NCBI GenBank assembly: GCA_958450325.1
Contig: OY288246.1
Coordinates: 37,876,544 to 37,940,543, forward strand
Source: Agrostemma githago
Taxonomy: Eukaryota; Streptophyta; Magnoliopsida; Caryophyllales; Caryophyllaceae
DNA: 64,000 nucleotides
Reading direction: 5' to 3'
Positions 53,919 to 64,000 of the stretch are shown in pieces. Position 1 is the first letter of the stretch. Each line of letters starts with the position of its first letter. A program made the position numbers and the translations under genes. The notes under the pieces are model-generated. The model was not told the origin of the DNA. It did not search any database and worked only from the letters and a program-made list of their open reading frames with translations.

Positions 53919-54250
53919 AACAATCAGAGTGCGTACTGTTGTCAACTTCGCCACAGGACTGAATGTGTGTGTATAATCTTCTCCCTCTATCTGACTATAT
54001 CCTTTAGCAACTAATCGAGCCTTGTATCTTTCAACCGTTCCATCAGGATGAAACTTCACCTTGTATACCCATTTAGCTCCTATTGCCTTCTTCCCTTGGG
54101 GTAGCTTGGTCAAAACCCAAGTATGATTTTGTTCAAGAGCTGCAAGTTCCTTAGACATTGCCTCAACCCAAAGAGGATCAGCTGCAGCCTGAGAATAGCA
54201 GGATGGTTCATAGACTTGAAGAGCATTACAACAAGATCGCTGATAATCAC
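53919..54250 (-). pseudogene. Copia G reverse transcriptase, N-terminal part
   Basis: Minus frame: ADPLWVEAMSKELAALEQNH, TWVLTKLPQGKKAIGAKWVY, KVKFHPDGTVERYKARLVAK and GYSQIEGEDYTHTFSPVAK, the standard opening of copia RT. It is interrupted by J after LIVVA. It lies in a different frame from the upstream integrase region, so a frameshift lies near 54.3 kb. Confidence 0.88.
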
Positions 54251-54958
54251 CAGAGTAGCCATCAAGCTGTAGAGATTGAGCAAGGAATGCATATGAGGGA
54301 GAAAGACTGAATTAGCAGCAGACCCTAAAGGAACATCCTTGTATATAAAACCATCCAATTTAGAGGAAACATGGCGAACCCTGGTAGATTTCCTTTGAGG
54401 AACAATGGGAGGGATGATGACATCATTTGTAACAGCATCATCTGAAATATTAGGAATAATAGCATCAACTGCAGGTACTCCATTATCATTAGTGACACCT
54501 GAAGGTGGAGTAGTAACAGACTCATTCTCAGATGAAACAGTAGTGATAGGAGTAGAATCTGCAGTCTCTAGCGGTAAAGGATCAGCATCAATAATAGCAG
54601 GCATGTTAGGTGGAGAAGAAGTGGAAATAAGCCCTGCATCATGCTTGTAATCTGAGTGAAAGGGAAACACCGTTTCCTGGAAAATTACATCTCTGCTCAC
54701 AAAAATTTTGTGAGTTTCCAGGTCATACAATCGGTAACCTTTCTGACCCATAGGATATCCAAGAAAAATGCACCTTAGAGCCCTTGGCTCAAACTTATCA
54801 CCGTCCCTCTTTGCTGCATAGCATAAGCACCCAATTATCCTGAGGTAAGAATAATCAGGCTTGGTATGAAATAGCTTTTCATGAGGAGTTGACCAACCTA
54901 GTACTTTTGAAGGCATAAGATTAATAAGATGGGTAGCAGCAAGAATTAACTCGCCCAA
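54200..54958 (-). pseudogene. Copia G integrase C-terminal region and linker
   Basis: Minus frame: ELILAATHLINLMPSKVLGW, STPHEKLFHTKPDYSYLRII, GCLCYAAKRDGDKFEPRALR, CIFLGYPMGQKGYRLYDLET (the copia GKGY-like motif), then a Ser/Thr-Pro rich linker before RT. A one-base loss near 54952 separates it from the integrase core. Confidence 0.85.
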
Positions 54959-56853
54959 AATCTCTTTGGTAATGAACCTTGAATCCTTAGAGCTCTAGAA
55001 ACCTCAAGCAAATGGCGATGCTTCCTTTCGACCCTACCATTTTGCTGAGGATTTCCTGGTATAGATCTTTGGTGCACAATTCCATGAGTAGAAAACAAGT
55101 TATGACATTCTTCCTGTACGATTTCAGTGCCATTATCACTCCTGATCATCTTGATTTTAGAATTGAACTGAGTAGCAACATAAGCAATGAAAGATTGTAG
55201 TAAAGTGGGAACTTGTTCTTTACTCTTAAGTAAGAAAGTCCATGTAGTTCTACTATAATCATCAACAACTGTGAGAAAATAGGATGCTCCAGATATACTC
55301 TTAATTCTGTAAGGACCCCATAGGTCAACATGAATCAAATCAAATGGAGAACTGGCAATGGTAGAACTGATAGGAAACGGAAATTTATGATGTTTTGCCA
55401 TGATACAAGTATCGCAGTGAAAGGATCTGCCATTATCAATAGCATGAATTACATGCTTAAGCGTGCTCAGAGAAGAGTGACCTAATCTTGAATGTAACAA
55501 GGCAACATCAGTATCTTTTACAGAAACAGAAAGTGAAACTGTACATTTATTGTCAACTAAACTTCGAGTATTTTGAAGAAATTGGTAAACTCCCCCCCTC
55601 TTGCTCCCAGTGCACAGGACCTCCTCAGTGGAAGGATCCTGTATTGAGCATGAATCATGGTCAAATAGAGCAGTCAAATGATTATCACCCAATAAACGAC
55701 CCAAAGAAAGCAAGTTATGCTTGAAATCAGGCAAGAATAAGACATTCTGCAGAGATAACTTTGTTGTAAGTGGCACAATTCCAGTATGAGTGACAGTCTT
55801 TATTTGACCATCAGGAAGATGAACAGCAAGTGGTTTGTGTAATACTGAATATTTGCTAAACAATCGTAAGTCGAAACACATGTGGTCAGAAGCTCCTGAG
55901 TCAAGAATCCAAGAATACAAAGGGATAGAGGAACTACCAGCAGCTGAATATGCAAGTACAGTACCTGAAAAAGAAGGGCCTGCAATGTCTTGCTGTGACT
56001 GAAGTTGGACAGAATGATTTTGCAGCTTGAAAAGCTCCTTAGCGAGCGCTTGAATAAAAGAAGGATCCATTGATTGATCGAATGATTTTGATGTGAAAGG
56101 CTTTGCTACAGCAACCTCACAAGGAGTATCATTCTGCTCAAAAGTGTCTGCCTCTTCCACATTTGCTGTGAACCTTTGTCCAGCAGCTGCTGCCTGTTGC
56201 CTCTTTAGCTTCTTGAGATGCCAACAATAGTTAATGGTATGCCCATTCTTTTTGCAATGAGTGCAGTAATATGATGATTTATCAGTCCTTGCCTTCTTGT
56301 TATCCCTTCTCCAAACATTTGGAGGATTGGTAGTATCACCTTGATGAGAGGCATGATTAGCAGTAGGAGCAGCAATGTCAGAATCAGGTATGAGTTCATC
56401 TGCTGTAATCTGCTGCTGCACTTCAAGCTGGTAAACTCGAGCAAATGCTTTGTTTACTGTAGGTAGAGGATCCATGGCAAGGATCTGACCACGAACTGTC
56501 TCATACTTCTTATGAAGACCCATAAGAAAGTCAATCAGATTCTGTGTATTCTCTCGAGTAACAATCTTCTTCAGTACTTGACATGTGCATTCATCAAGAG
56601 CACCACAATCACATTGAGGCAAAGGATCTAAAGACCGCATATCTTCCCAAAGCATTTTCAACTTAGCATAATAGTCAGCAACAGATAATTCCCCTTGAGT
56701 AGTGAGAGTAATGTCTCTCCTTAACTGATAGAGGAAAGGAGCATTGGATTGGTTGAATCTCTCATTCAACTCATCCCACAACTGTTTACTGGATGCAACA
56801 TATGAGAATGCAACATCAATTTTCTCGCTTAATGAATGCAAAATCCAGTTCAT
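54946..56853 (-). pseudogene. Copia G gag, protease and integrase core
   Basis: 635-codon minus frame. Gag (SVADYYAKLKMLWEDMRSLD; CX2C-type knuckle CTHCKKNGHTINYC) at about residues 75-215, protease ILDSGASDHM at about 315, integrase zinc motif HSRLGHSSLSTLKH with CDTCIMAKHHK at about 455-495, catalytic core DLIHVDLWGPY, TVVDDYSR, MIRSDNGTEI and IPGNPQQNGRVERKHRHLLE. These are canonical copia residues. The frame is open until the shift at about 54952. The N-terminal piece of gag is in another frame at 56900-57091. Confidence 0.9.
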
Positions 56854-56899
56854 GACAGTATAATCTGTCCTGATCCAATCTTGAAATGTAGCATGATTT

Positions 56900-57091
56900 T
56901 CATCTGGTTTGGGATAAGAACCGCTGATAAAAACCTAATTTGTTCTTAGTGATGAGCGATATGCGAATCTGACGCGACAAGTGCAAAAAATTTTGTCCAA
57001 TGAAAACATGAGGAGTAAGTTGAAGCAGTCCTTGATCATGTGCAGACAAGTACAGAGGATCCTTATACACAGAAGTATAGGTTGCAGGCAT
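56900..57091 (-). pseudogene. Copia G gag N-terminus, frameshifted
   Basis: Minus frame MPATYTSVYKDPLYLSAHDQ to SLITKNKLGF, the typical start of copia Gag. One extra A in the run of five at 56929-56933 (plus strand) shifts the frame before the residues that would join MNWILHSLSEKI at 56853. Confidence 0.8.
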
Positions 57092-57278
57092 TTTGATTTG
57101 CAGAAAACACCGAAGAAAATCGCGAAAAATTGCAGGAAATCCCAGAAAATTGCAGCAATTGCAGCGGAATTATAAGGAAATTCGTAAAAGAATTCAGCTA
57201 ATCAGAGTATATGATCAAAGAACACCAGACAAACGCAAAAGAGAACAATAATTTTGCGTGAAATTCTGCAGAAAAATC

Positions 57279-58086
57279 TGATCCGAATCAAGGAGCTACC
57301 AAAGAGTTCATTAAAAGCACCTTAGCTCCTCATGGACTTAGTTCAGCCACACTAGCACTCCTTACCAGCTTAGTAGTGTGCCTACTACAATTGGTGAGCT
57401 AGCTCGTGTATGAGCTGAATAAAGGAGCAAATAATCAAGGTAATAAGAAGACATTAACTTGGATTCACACTCATTCAAGCATGGGAAGTGTACTGAAGTT
57501 ATGAAGGTGTTTGAGGCTGATTGTGTTCACATGGTGTACACGTCCAAAGGCTCCCTTGCTCGCTTTGTTCTTGGCTCCATGTTCACATAGATGTCGCGCC
57601 TCATTACTCCTTGTTCAAGCTTTGTTATTAGCTCCATGTTTACATTACTTTGTTATTAGCTCCTAGCTTTGTTATTAGCTCCATGTTCACATAGTTGTAA
57701 CTTTGTTTTTGTCACCTTAACCAGCCGGTTTAAGGGCCCTTTTGTAGGCTATATATAGCCATCTAGTTGAAGGAATAAGACATCCAATTTGCATATCAAA
57801 AACCTGAGTAAAGCTAAGCTTTCTTTTACGTCCTTGTTGTTTACAAGACAAAGTCTAGAGTAAGTCGCGTTACAAGCTCTAAACTCGCTATTTCAATCGA
57901 GTGTTTGATCTAGCAACCGCTTTGTTGAAGTATAGGTCTACTTCACCTAGCATACTATCCTTGGTTACGGTTCATTCATCCCTAAAACTATCCTTTCATT
58001 CTGTTTTGGTTACTTGTTTACGTTCCATTTCAGAATACTAATATCCTTCACTTTGTTTGTTTCAAAGTTCATATTAACTCACATCA
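57279..58086 (+). repeat. Solo LTR K of the gypsy family
   Basis: 808 bp, begins TGATCCGAATCAAGG and ends AACTCACATCA, flanked by AAATC on both sides (57274-57278, 58087-58091), with no internal sequence. It contains the palindromic TATA GGCTATATATAGCC near 57748-57761. It is inserted in the 5' leader of copia G, oriented opposite to G. Confidence 0.93.
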
Positions 58087-58181
58087 AAATCGTAAAGAAG
58101 TTCGTGCAAAAGGAGAAGTGAAATCATACAGTTCTCAAGCAACGAAGAAGAAGACGAATACGCAGAAGTCGTAGTACTGGC

Positions 58182-58193
58182 GCTCTGATACCA
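58182..58193 (-). other. Primer binding site, copia G
   Basis: GCTCTGATACCA directly adjoining the LTR at 58194 without a spacer, as usual in copia elements. Confidence 0.92.
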
Positions 58194-58446
58194 TGTCGAA
58201 TCCAATAAGCTTGAGCTACTTCATCAATGGAGGTCAAGCATGCTTTCACACATCAGCAGTAAATAGAAGATGTGTAGTATTATTGATATTGTTTTTGATG
58301 AATTAAATTACAATGAATGTGTGTTTCTTCTTATTATACACAAAATAGTAACAAACTTTTAGTAACAAACTAACTAACTTGCCACATCAGCAATCCGTGT
58401 GATAATCAATGATTGGCTGACAACAACTGTTGGTATTATCACAATA
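58194..58446 (-). repeat. 5' LTR of copia element G
   Basis: 253 bp; in element sense TATTGTGATAATACC to GGATTCGACA; TSD AGAAC at 58447-58451. Confidence 0.92.
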
Positions 58447-58451
58447 AGAAC

Positions 58452-58806
58452 CTTAACCTACATTGTAGTTCTCAGATTACTGATGAATGAAAGAAAGAGT
58501 TTATCTCTCAAAAACCTTATTCAAACTCGTATTTAGTTTCCTTATGTCAGACCTATTTAGTTTCCTTATGCATTGTTTAGGAACTAGAATAGCAATCTAT
58601 TGCACCATTTTAAGCTTATTTATCTGTGTTTCTTGAGTGAGCTTGAGTGTGTGTGTTTGTGTTTAATTCTTGTCCCTGTGCTAGGTAGTGAGGGAGTGAT
58701 TAAACCAAACCAATTTAAGCCATTCTACTCCCGTGTTTTTCTTGGAGCTAAGTGTCTCATCTATATCATACAATGATCCTGGATTCTGTATAAGCTTCAT
58801 ACTTGA
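58452..58806. other. Flank to the right of copia G
   Basis: It continues the sequence broken by G at 37714. No ORF or RNA gene is seen. It contains a TG-rich stretch (GTGTGTGTGTTTGTG near 58650) and reads like the U5 side and leader of an LTR element in plus orientation. It ends at the start of the 598-bp tandem repeat. Confidence 0.4.
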
Positions 58807-59972
58807 TTTGTTTGATCGCGTTTCTGGGTTATCTAAGGAAGGATTATCACGCCTGGTTGTATACGAAATCATGTATTTGGACACTTATGTGTTTTGGGAG
58901 TTTCGACTTTGACCGTGTTTGACTTGTACGACACTACAATGAAATATAACAACGTTAACACAAAGTTAGTAAACGACAAATGGAGTACAAGCAGATTAAC
59001 ATTGTTAATACGAAGGTAGCAAAGGAGTTTTGACACTCTCAACATACTTGTTCATGCTTCGAATATGGACTCGCAATGGTATCAACTTGGACACGGAGAG
59101 CTCTTTCGGTTGTAGGTTAATGTGAGGTATTTTCGAAGATTGTATAAGGGTGTTCGAATAGGTTTAGAAGTTTAGAAAAGCTTTTAGAATGTGGATTGAT
59201 GATCCCTTGATATTATTGAAGGGGTGTCGTGTTTATAGAGTTTGGATGTGTTGGGAATCTCATTAGGCGCCGAAATCTATTTCTCAGGATTGTAGATTAA
59301 GCGCCTCACATTAGACGTCCTAACCTTGAGGCACCTGGTATATGCGCCTCAGGAGTGAAACACGTACGAGGCTATCAAGCGCGTGTTGTTTGGAAGTTAC
59401 TTAATTTGTTTGATCGCATTTCTAGGTTTTCTCCAAGGAAGGATTATCACGCGTGGTTGTATAGGAAAATGTATTTGGACACTTATGTGTTTTGGGTGTT
59501 TCCACTTTGACCGTGTTTGACTTGTACAACACTACAATGAAACATAAAAACGTAAATACGAAGTTAGTAAACGATAATTGGAGTACAAGCAAATTAACAT
59601 TGTTAATATGAAGATAACAAAGGAGTTTTGACACCCTCAACATATTTGTTCAACCATCGAATATGGACTCGCAATGGTATCAACTCGGACACGGAGAACT
59701 CTTTGGGATGTAGGTTGATGTAAGGTGTATGAGAAGATTGTAAAAGAGTGTTCGAATAGGTTTAGAAGTTTCGAAGAGCTTTTAGAATGAGGATTGACGA
59801 TCCCTTGGAATGATTGAAGGAGTGTCGTGTTTATAGAGTTTGGATGTAACATCCCGGCTGAAACTAGGATTGGAAATGTTAGTCGCGGTAGCTCGCCAGG
59901 CTCTGTATTGGTCCTATAGACCAACACGAGTCCTTTCCAACGCATTTTGACCTCATGCGCATCCCGGAAACC

Positions 59973-60031
59973 TTCCCAGAAGGTCACCATCCTTGGACTA
60001 CTCCCAGCCAAACACGCTTAACTACAGAGTT
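59973..60031 (-). other. 5S-rRNA-like segment in Cassandra 3' LTR
   Basis: Minus strand matches the plant 5S rRNA stretch AAGTTAAGCGTG...GGATGGGTGACC with several changes. It is part of the LTR and is not a functional 5S gene. Confidence 0.8.
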
Positions 60032-60404
60032 CTTTGTAATGGATGACCAAAACAGAAAGTGCACTTTGTTGATATGAGTAGTACTTTCAATCTCTTTAAG
60101 CACTAGTCATTTAAACTCATAAATAGGACATCTCCAATCAGTATGGAGTGTTTCAATCACTCTTAATTTAAGAACGCAACGTCCTCATTGCGCCTGGCAG
60201 CATAACCGTTGACTCATAATCCACCCCCGCTAGGTACCAAATACACGGTCGCAGGATTACTCTGATACCATTTGTAACACCCCGGCCCAAACTAGGACCG
60301 ATTATTTTAGTCGCGGTAGCTCGCCAGGCTCTGTACTGATCCCACAGACCAACACAAGTCATTTCCAGCGCATTTTGACCTCACTCATGCGCATCCTGGA
60401 AACC

Positions 60405-60464
60405 TTCCCAGGAGGTCGCCCATCCTTAGACTACTTCCAGCCAAGCACGCTTAACTACGGAGTT
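60405..60464 (-). other. 5S-rRNA-like segment in Cassandra 5' LTR
   Basis: Minus strand reads AACTCCGTAGTTAAGCGTGC, then GGATGGGCGACCTCCTGGGA, closely matching the 3' half of plant 5S rRNA, which contains the internal pol III promoter region. Sense orientation agrees with the element direction. Confidence 0.85.
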
Positions 60465-60864
60465 CTTTGTCATGGATTACCAGAAAATAAAGTGCACTTT
60501 GTTGATATGAGTAGTACTTTCAATCCCTTTAAGCAATAGTCATTTAAGCTCTAATAGGACATCCTCAATCAATGTGGGGTGTTTCATTGGATGCGTTAGA
60601 AATCTCATTAGGCGCCGAAATCTAATTCCCGGGATCATTGTTTAAGCGCCTCACATTAGACGTCCTAACCTTAAGGCGCCTGGTATGTGCGCCTAAGGAG
60701 TGAAGCGTGTACAAGGCTATCAAGCGCGTGTTGTTTGGAAGTTACTTAATTTGTTTGATCGCGTTTTTGGGTTATCCAAGGAAGGATTATCATGCCTGGT
60801 TGTATAGGAAATCATGTATTTGGACACTTGTGTGTTTTGGGTTGTTTCGGCTTTGACCGTGTTC

Positions 60865-62321
60865 GTTTTTTTTGGGAAAGTGTAAGTATGTATTAAAGAA
60901 TAATCAAATCATGTACACATTAGGCTCTAAGGATCCTATTAATGTACGCACTATCTTTATTGCTTAGTTTCTCTTTATGAACTCTACTGTAATACAATTG
61001 GAGTTCATGAATAATATTCTTCCTAACTATGCTAAGCACCCCTTCCATTCTACTCTTATTTCTCTGCTGCAAAATGTTGTAAATTGCTGCATTGATAGCA
61101 CTATTTCCCAATGCATGTTATAATTTGGTGCCCCTCATTACATTATGCCATACATTGGAGATATCCGGCCTCAGCTTATGCTCATACCAATTAGCTAGAT
61201 CAAGAATGATTTTCTTACTGTAAGCACACTCACAGAACAGGTGTTCCATATCTTCAACACTGTCACTACAGATACAACATAGGTTATCAGGTACCAGCCT
61301 CAGCGCCTACAGCTTTACCTTTGAAATCATTGCTTTGTGCTGATATATCCAAGCTATCATCCTATGCTTTGGTATAGTCCATTCATCCCACACCAATATG
61401 TACCAGTCCTCGTCTTCAGCCTTATCCCTGCACCAATGATACCCCTTTGCAGTAGTATATGGGTTCATGTCAGTCCACTCTTCATGTTCCATCTCCGGTT
61501 TAAATGGCTCCTTCACCTGGCATATCTTCTTCCACCCTCAACTTGAATCCGTAGCTGGGATATACTCTAGCCATGGCTGACCCTTCAGGTGTACTGAATT
61601 TACCCAAATAATCCACAGTTTGGATGACTGTTTGGCTACCCACCATCCTAGTTTCCCCAGGGCAGCTTTGTTCCAGTTGTTGTTCTGATTTAAGTTTAGC
61701 CCTCCATCTTTGTATGGAGCGCAAATATTACTCCATGCCAGTAGGGGAGTCCTTGTATAGGCGGTCCCCCCTTCCCACAGATAAATTTTGCAAATCCCCT
61801 CTATTTGTTTGATTACTCCTGACGGAATAAAGAATATAGACGCCCAGAAGTTATGCAACGTGGTAAGTACAGTTTGGACAAACAAAAGCCGACCTACATA
61901 AGAGAGTTTCCGCACACCTATCCTCCTTATTCTTTCAGTAACATTATTGATCAACGGTTGGCAATCCAATATAGTTAATCTTGAGGGTTTTATAGGCACC
62001 CCCAGATATTTGAAAGGTAAAGTCCCTGCTTTACACCTAGAGACCGCCAGAATCTCTTATCGTGTCTCAGTTTTAACTCCATTAAAATACAATGCGACTT
62101 CCGTTTGCTGAGTTGAAGACCAGATGGTTGCAAAGGTACGCAATACAATAACACCATCATGGATTGAATATCACCCTTACTAAGAAGTAGGTCGTCTGGA
62201 AACATGAGGTTCACCAGTTTCAACTGTTTGCGTAGTGGGTGGAACTTGAACTCTTATGCTTCAGTGGTAAATTTTAGTAGTCTTGTTAAGTACTCCATAC
62301 AGATTGTGAATACAAAGGGAG
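60865..62321 (-). pseudogene. 5'-truncated L1 LINE fragment
   Basis: Minus strand: RT end with MFPDDLLLSKGD (61990-62223; the catalytic FADD box reads FPDD), thumb RKLSYVGRLLFVQTVL (61538-61999), zf-RVT region WTIPKHRMIAWIYQHKA (61307-61516) and C-terminus RNKSRMEGVLSIVRKN (60920-61111). A run of T at 60865-60872 is the complement of the poly(A) tail. Several frame breaks are present. It is inserted in the third 598-bp unit with loss of about 15 target bases rather than a duplication. It is a different LINE lineage from the one at 7076-26438. Confidence 0.85.
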
Positions 62322-63218
62322 TACAATGAAACATAAAAACGTTAATATGAAGTTAGCAAACGATAATTGGAGTACAAGCAGATTAACATTGTTAATACGA
62401 AGGTAGCACAGGAGTTTTTGCACTCTCAACATACTTGTTCATGCTTCGAATATGGACTTGCAATGGTATCAACTCTTACACGGAGAGCTCTTTTGGATGT
62501 AGGCTTCTGTGAGGTGTTTTAGAAGATTGTGAAAGGGTGTTCGATTAGGTTTAGAAGTTTAGAAAAGCTTTTACAATGCGGATTGACGATCCCTTGAAAT
62601 GATTGAAGGGGTGTCGTGTGCATAGCGTTTGGATGCGTTGGGAATCGCATTAGACGCCGAAATCTAATTCCTGGGAACATAGCTTCAGTGCCTCACATTA
62701 GACGTTCTAACCTTAAGGTGCCTGGTATGTGCGACGCAGGAGTGAAGCGCATACGAGGCTATCAAGCGCATATTGTTTGTAAGTTACTTGATTTATTAGA
62801 TCTCGTTTCTGGATTATCCATGGAAGGATTACCACGCGCGATTGTATTAGAAATCATGTATTGAAACACTTCTGTGTTTTAGGTGTTTTGGCTTTGACCG
62901 TGTTTGACTTGTACGGCACTACAATTAAACATAAAAACGATAATTGGAGTAGAAGCAGATTAGCATTGTTAATATGAAGGTTGCAAAGGAGTATTGACAC
63001 CCTCAACATACTTGTTCATGCTTCGAATATGGACTCGCAATGGTATCAACTCGGACACGGAGAGCTCTTTTGGATGTAGGTTTCTGTGAGGTGTTTTAGA
63101 AGATTGTAAAACGATGTTCGAATTGGTTTAGAAGTTTATAAGAGCTTTTAGAATGTGGATAGACGATCCCTTGAAATGATTGAAGGGGTGTCGTGTTTAA
63201 AGAGTTTGGATGCGTTGG

Positions 63219-64000
63219 TGCAATACAAACTAGGGGGTTTGTAAGGAACTAAAGAATCAAGGAGATATAGATGAAACACTACCCTAAGCAAAGCACGTGT
63301 AGTAGTGAAACAAATTGGCTTTTGTAACCTCAAACACACCCTCACCAAGCTAAGTACCGAGAGTTTGCTTGAAAACACACCACACACACACTAACTCACG
63401 CAAGCTTGAGCACAAAAATGGGTTAGTACATGCACTAGGTTGCTAATCTAACCCCTACAAGGTTAATTAAGACTAACTTACCCAAACTATCTAACAAGCT
63501 TGAATAAGATTTTTTAGAGAGAGTAAACTCTTCAATTTTCATTCATAAACATTCTGAATTGGTTGCAATGCATGGGAGTCGTATATGTAGACTTTTACGA
63601 TGAAAGGAAAAGAAATACAATGGTCCACTAGTACAAGTAGACAACGTAAAAAAGTAATTAAAACAATGAAGGACTAATGTTAGCAATTCATTTGGGTCGT
63701 CGGCGTTTCAGCTGGATCGTCGGCGCTTTATACGTGATTTTACCGTTTTGCCCTTGTGGAATAATTGTTAATATAATTAATTAGTTTTGTTTATAAATCT
63801 AATTTTACATTTCGGAGTATTAATTTGTCATGTAAAATGAACGGTTTATGTGACACGTTTCTCCATGAAGCTCGGAAATATTTTTCCAATAAGCAATAAT
63901 CATTTTATGTATTTAATTAAGTTGATTGGTTTTTAATTAAGTCTAATTTATGTTTCCGAGTTTAAATTTGTCACGGATTTGCAATATAACGGTTTATTTG
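63219..64000 (+). repeat. LTR-like sequence, plus orientation, running off the window
   Basis: It begins TGCAATACAAACTAGGGGG inside the fourth tandem unit and matches the reverse complement of 1070 down to about 610. From about 63666 it diverges from that copy and becomes very AT-rich, with a loosely repeated phrase (AACGGTTTATGTG, AACGGTTTATTTG). No PBS is visible before the window ends. Confidence 0.6.

Larger units (their letters stand above)
37715..58446 (-). mobile_element. Ty1/copia element G, complete but frame-broken and heavily interrupted
   Basis: LTRs 37715-37968 (254 bp) and 58194-58446 (253 bp) are bordered by TSD AGAAC (37710-37714, 58447-58451). The PBS directly abuts the right LTR (58182-58193), and the PPT (plus CCCCCTCCTC) abuts the left one. 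In element sense the LTR begins TATTGTGATAATACC and ends GGATTCGACA, a TA...CA rather than TG...CA terminus. Without H, J and K it measures about 5.2 kb, full copia size, with domain order gag, protease, integrase, RT, RNase H. LTRs differ at about three sites. Confidence 0.94.
59845..60586 (-). mobile_element. Cassandra-type TRIM retrotransposon
   Basis: It is 742 bp in all. LTRs 59845-60155 (311 bp) and 60273-60586 (314 bp) flank a 117-bp internal region with the PBS complement TCTGATACCA at 60261-60270. TSD TTGGA is at 59840-59844 and 60587-60591. In element sense the LTRs begin TGAAACACC and end GGTGTTACA, and carry a 5S-rRNA-like segment. No coding capacity. These features together define Cassandra, a plant TRIM that moves with help from autonomous elements. 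The LTRs differ by more than 10%, so it is old. Confidence 0.93.
58807..63218 (+). repeat. 598-bp tandem repeat, four units with insertions
   Basis: The marker TTTGTTTGATCG (or a variant) recurs at 58807, 59405, 60750 and 62792. The first interval is 598 bp. The second is 1345 bp, which is again 598 after removing the 742-bp Cassandra and its 5-bp duplication. The third is 2042 bp and contains a LINE fragment. The fourth unit is cut at 63218 by an LTR. Each unit has a cluster of GCGCC-containing motifs and the phrase GGACTCGCAATGGTATCAAC. No coding potential. Units are roughly 85-90% similar by eye. Confidence 0.85.

Noticed and set aside
58182..58193. tRNA gene at PBS sites
   Set aside because: The 12-base matches to initiator-Met tRNA are primer binding sites; no cloverleaf surrounds them.
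60405..60464. Functional 5S rRNA gene
   Set aside because: Only about half the 5S sequence is present, diverged, and embedded in Cassandra LTRs.

Overview
The window is 64 kb of plant nuclear DNA made almost entirely of nested retrotransposons. Plant origin is inferred from the element families: Ty3/gypsy and Ty1/copia elements primed by initiator-Met tRNA (PBS TGGTATCAGAGC), L1-type LINEs with the DUF4283/CCHC ORF1 of plants, and a Cassandra-type TRIM whose LTRs carry 5S-rRNA-like sequence. I cannot name the species. I see no intact host gene, no functional tRNA or rRNA gene, and nothing bacterial.

Layout. 1-6204: an LTR of an unnamed family (minus) beside an old, frame-broken gypsy pol (minus). 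That pol is split by a short non-autonomous element (1617-3945, TSD AACAC) and a solo LTR of the same family (4982-5811, TSD CATGC). 6205-7075: unassigned. 7076-26438: an L1 LINE (plus) ending in A15. It is split by gypsy element A (7450-19748), which holds B (8590-17506), which holds C (11567-16498), four levels deep. It is also split by a rearranged cluster of the short TGACGCG family (21912-24489). 26678-36206: gypsy D (minus) holding E (27949-31925). D then runs into a 2983-bp near-identical second copy of the LINE 3' end plus LTR (24443-27425 = 33224-36206), where the LTR is solo. 36207-37714: non-coding, probably part of another element. 37715-58446: a copia element G (minus, TSD AGAAC) split by gypsy H (38842-48580, itself split by I, 42547-46599), by J (48972-53913) and by solo LTR K (57279-58086). 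58807-63218: four copies of a 598-bp tandem repeat, hit by a Cassandra TRIM (59845-60586) and a 5'-truncated LINE (60865-62321). 63219-64000: the same LTR family as the left edge, in opposite orientation.

The main interest is one young gypsy family (A-E, H-K). All members share LTR ends TGATCCGAA...AACTCACATCA, the PBS, a PPT lying inside the coding frame, and a polyprotein that runs into the 3' LTR. That architecture resembles CRM-type chromoviruses, which is inference. Members differ by module: H has gag-PR-RT-RH-IN; C and J lack gag but keep pol; B and E keep gag-PR but lack RT and the integrase core; I keeps gag-PR plus RH/IN remnants; A lacks gag, RT and the IN core yet keeps an open frame. 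This looks like a set of complementary, parasitic or mutually dependent elements fed by recombination. Every insertion that can be closed has an exact 5-bp target duplication, and paired LTRs differ by only about 0.3-1.5% (counted by eye), so the nest is recent.
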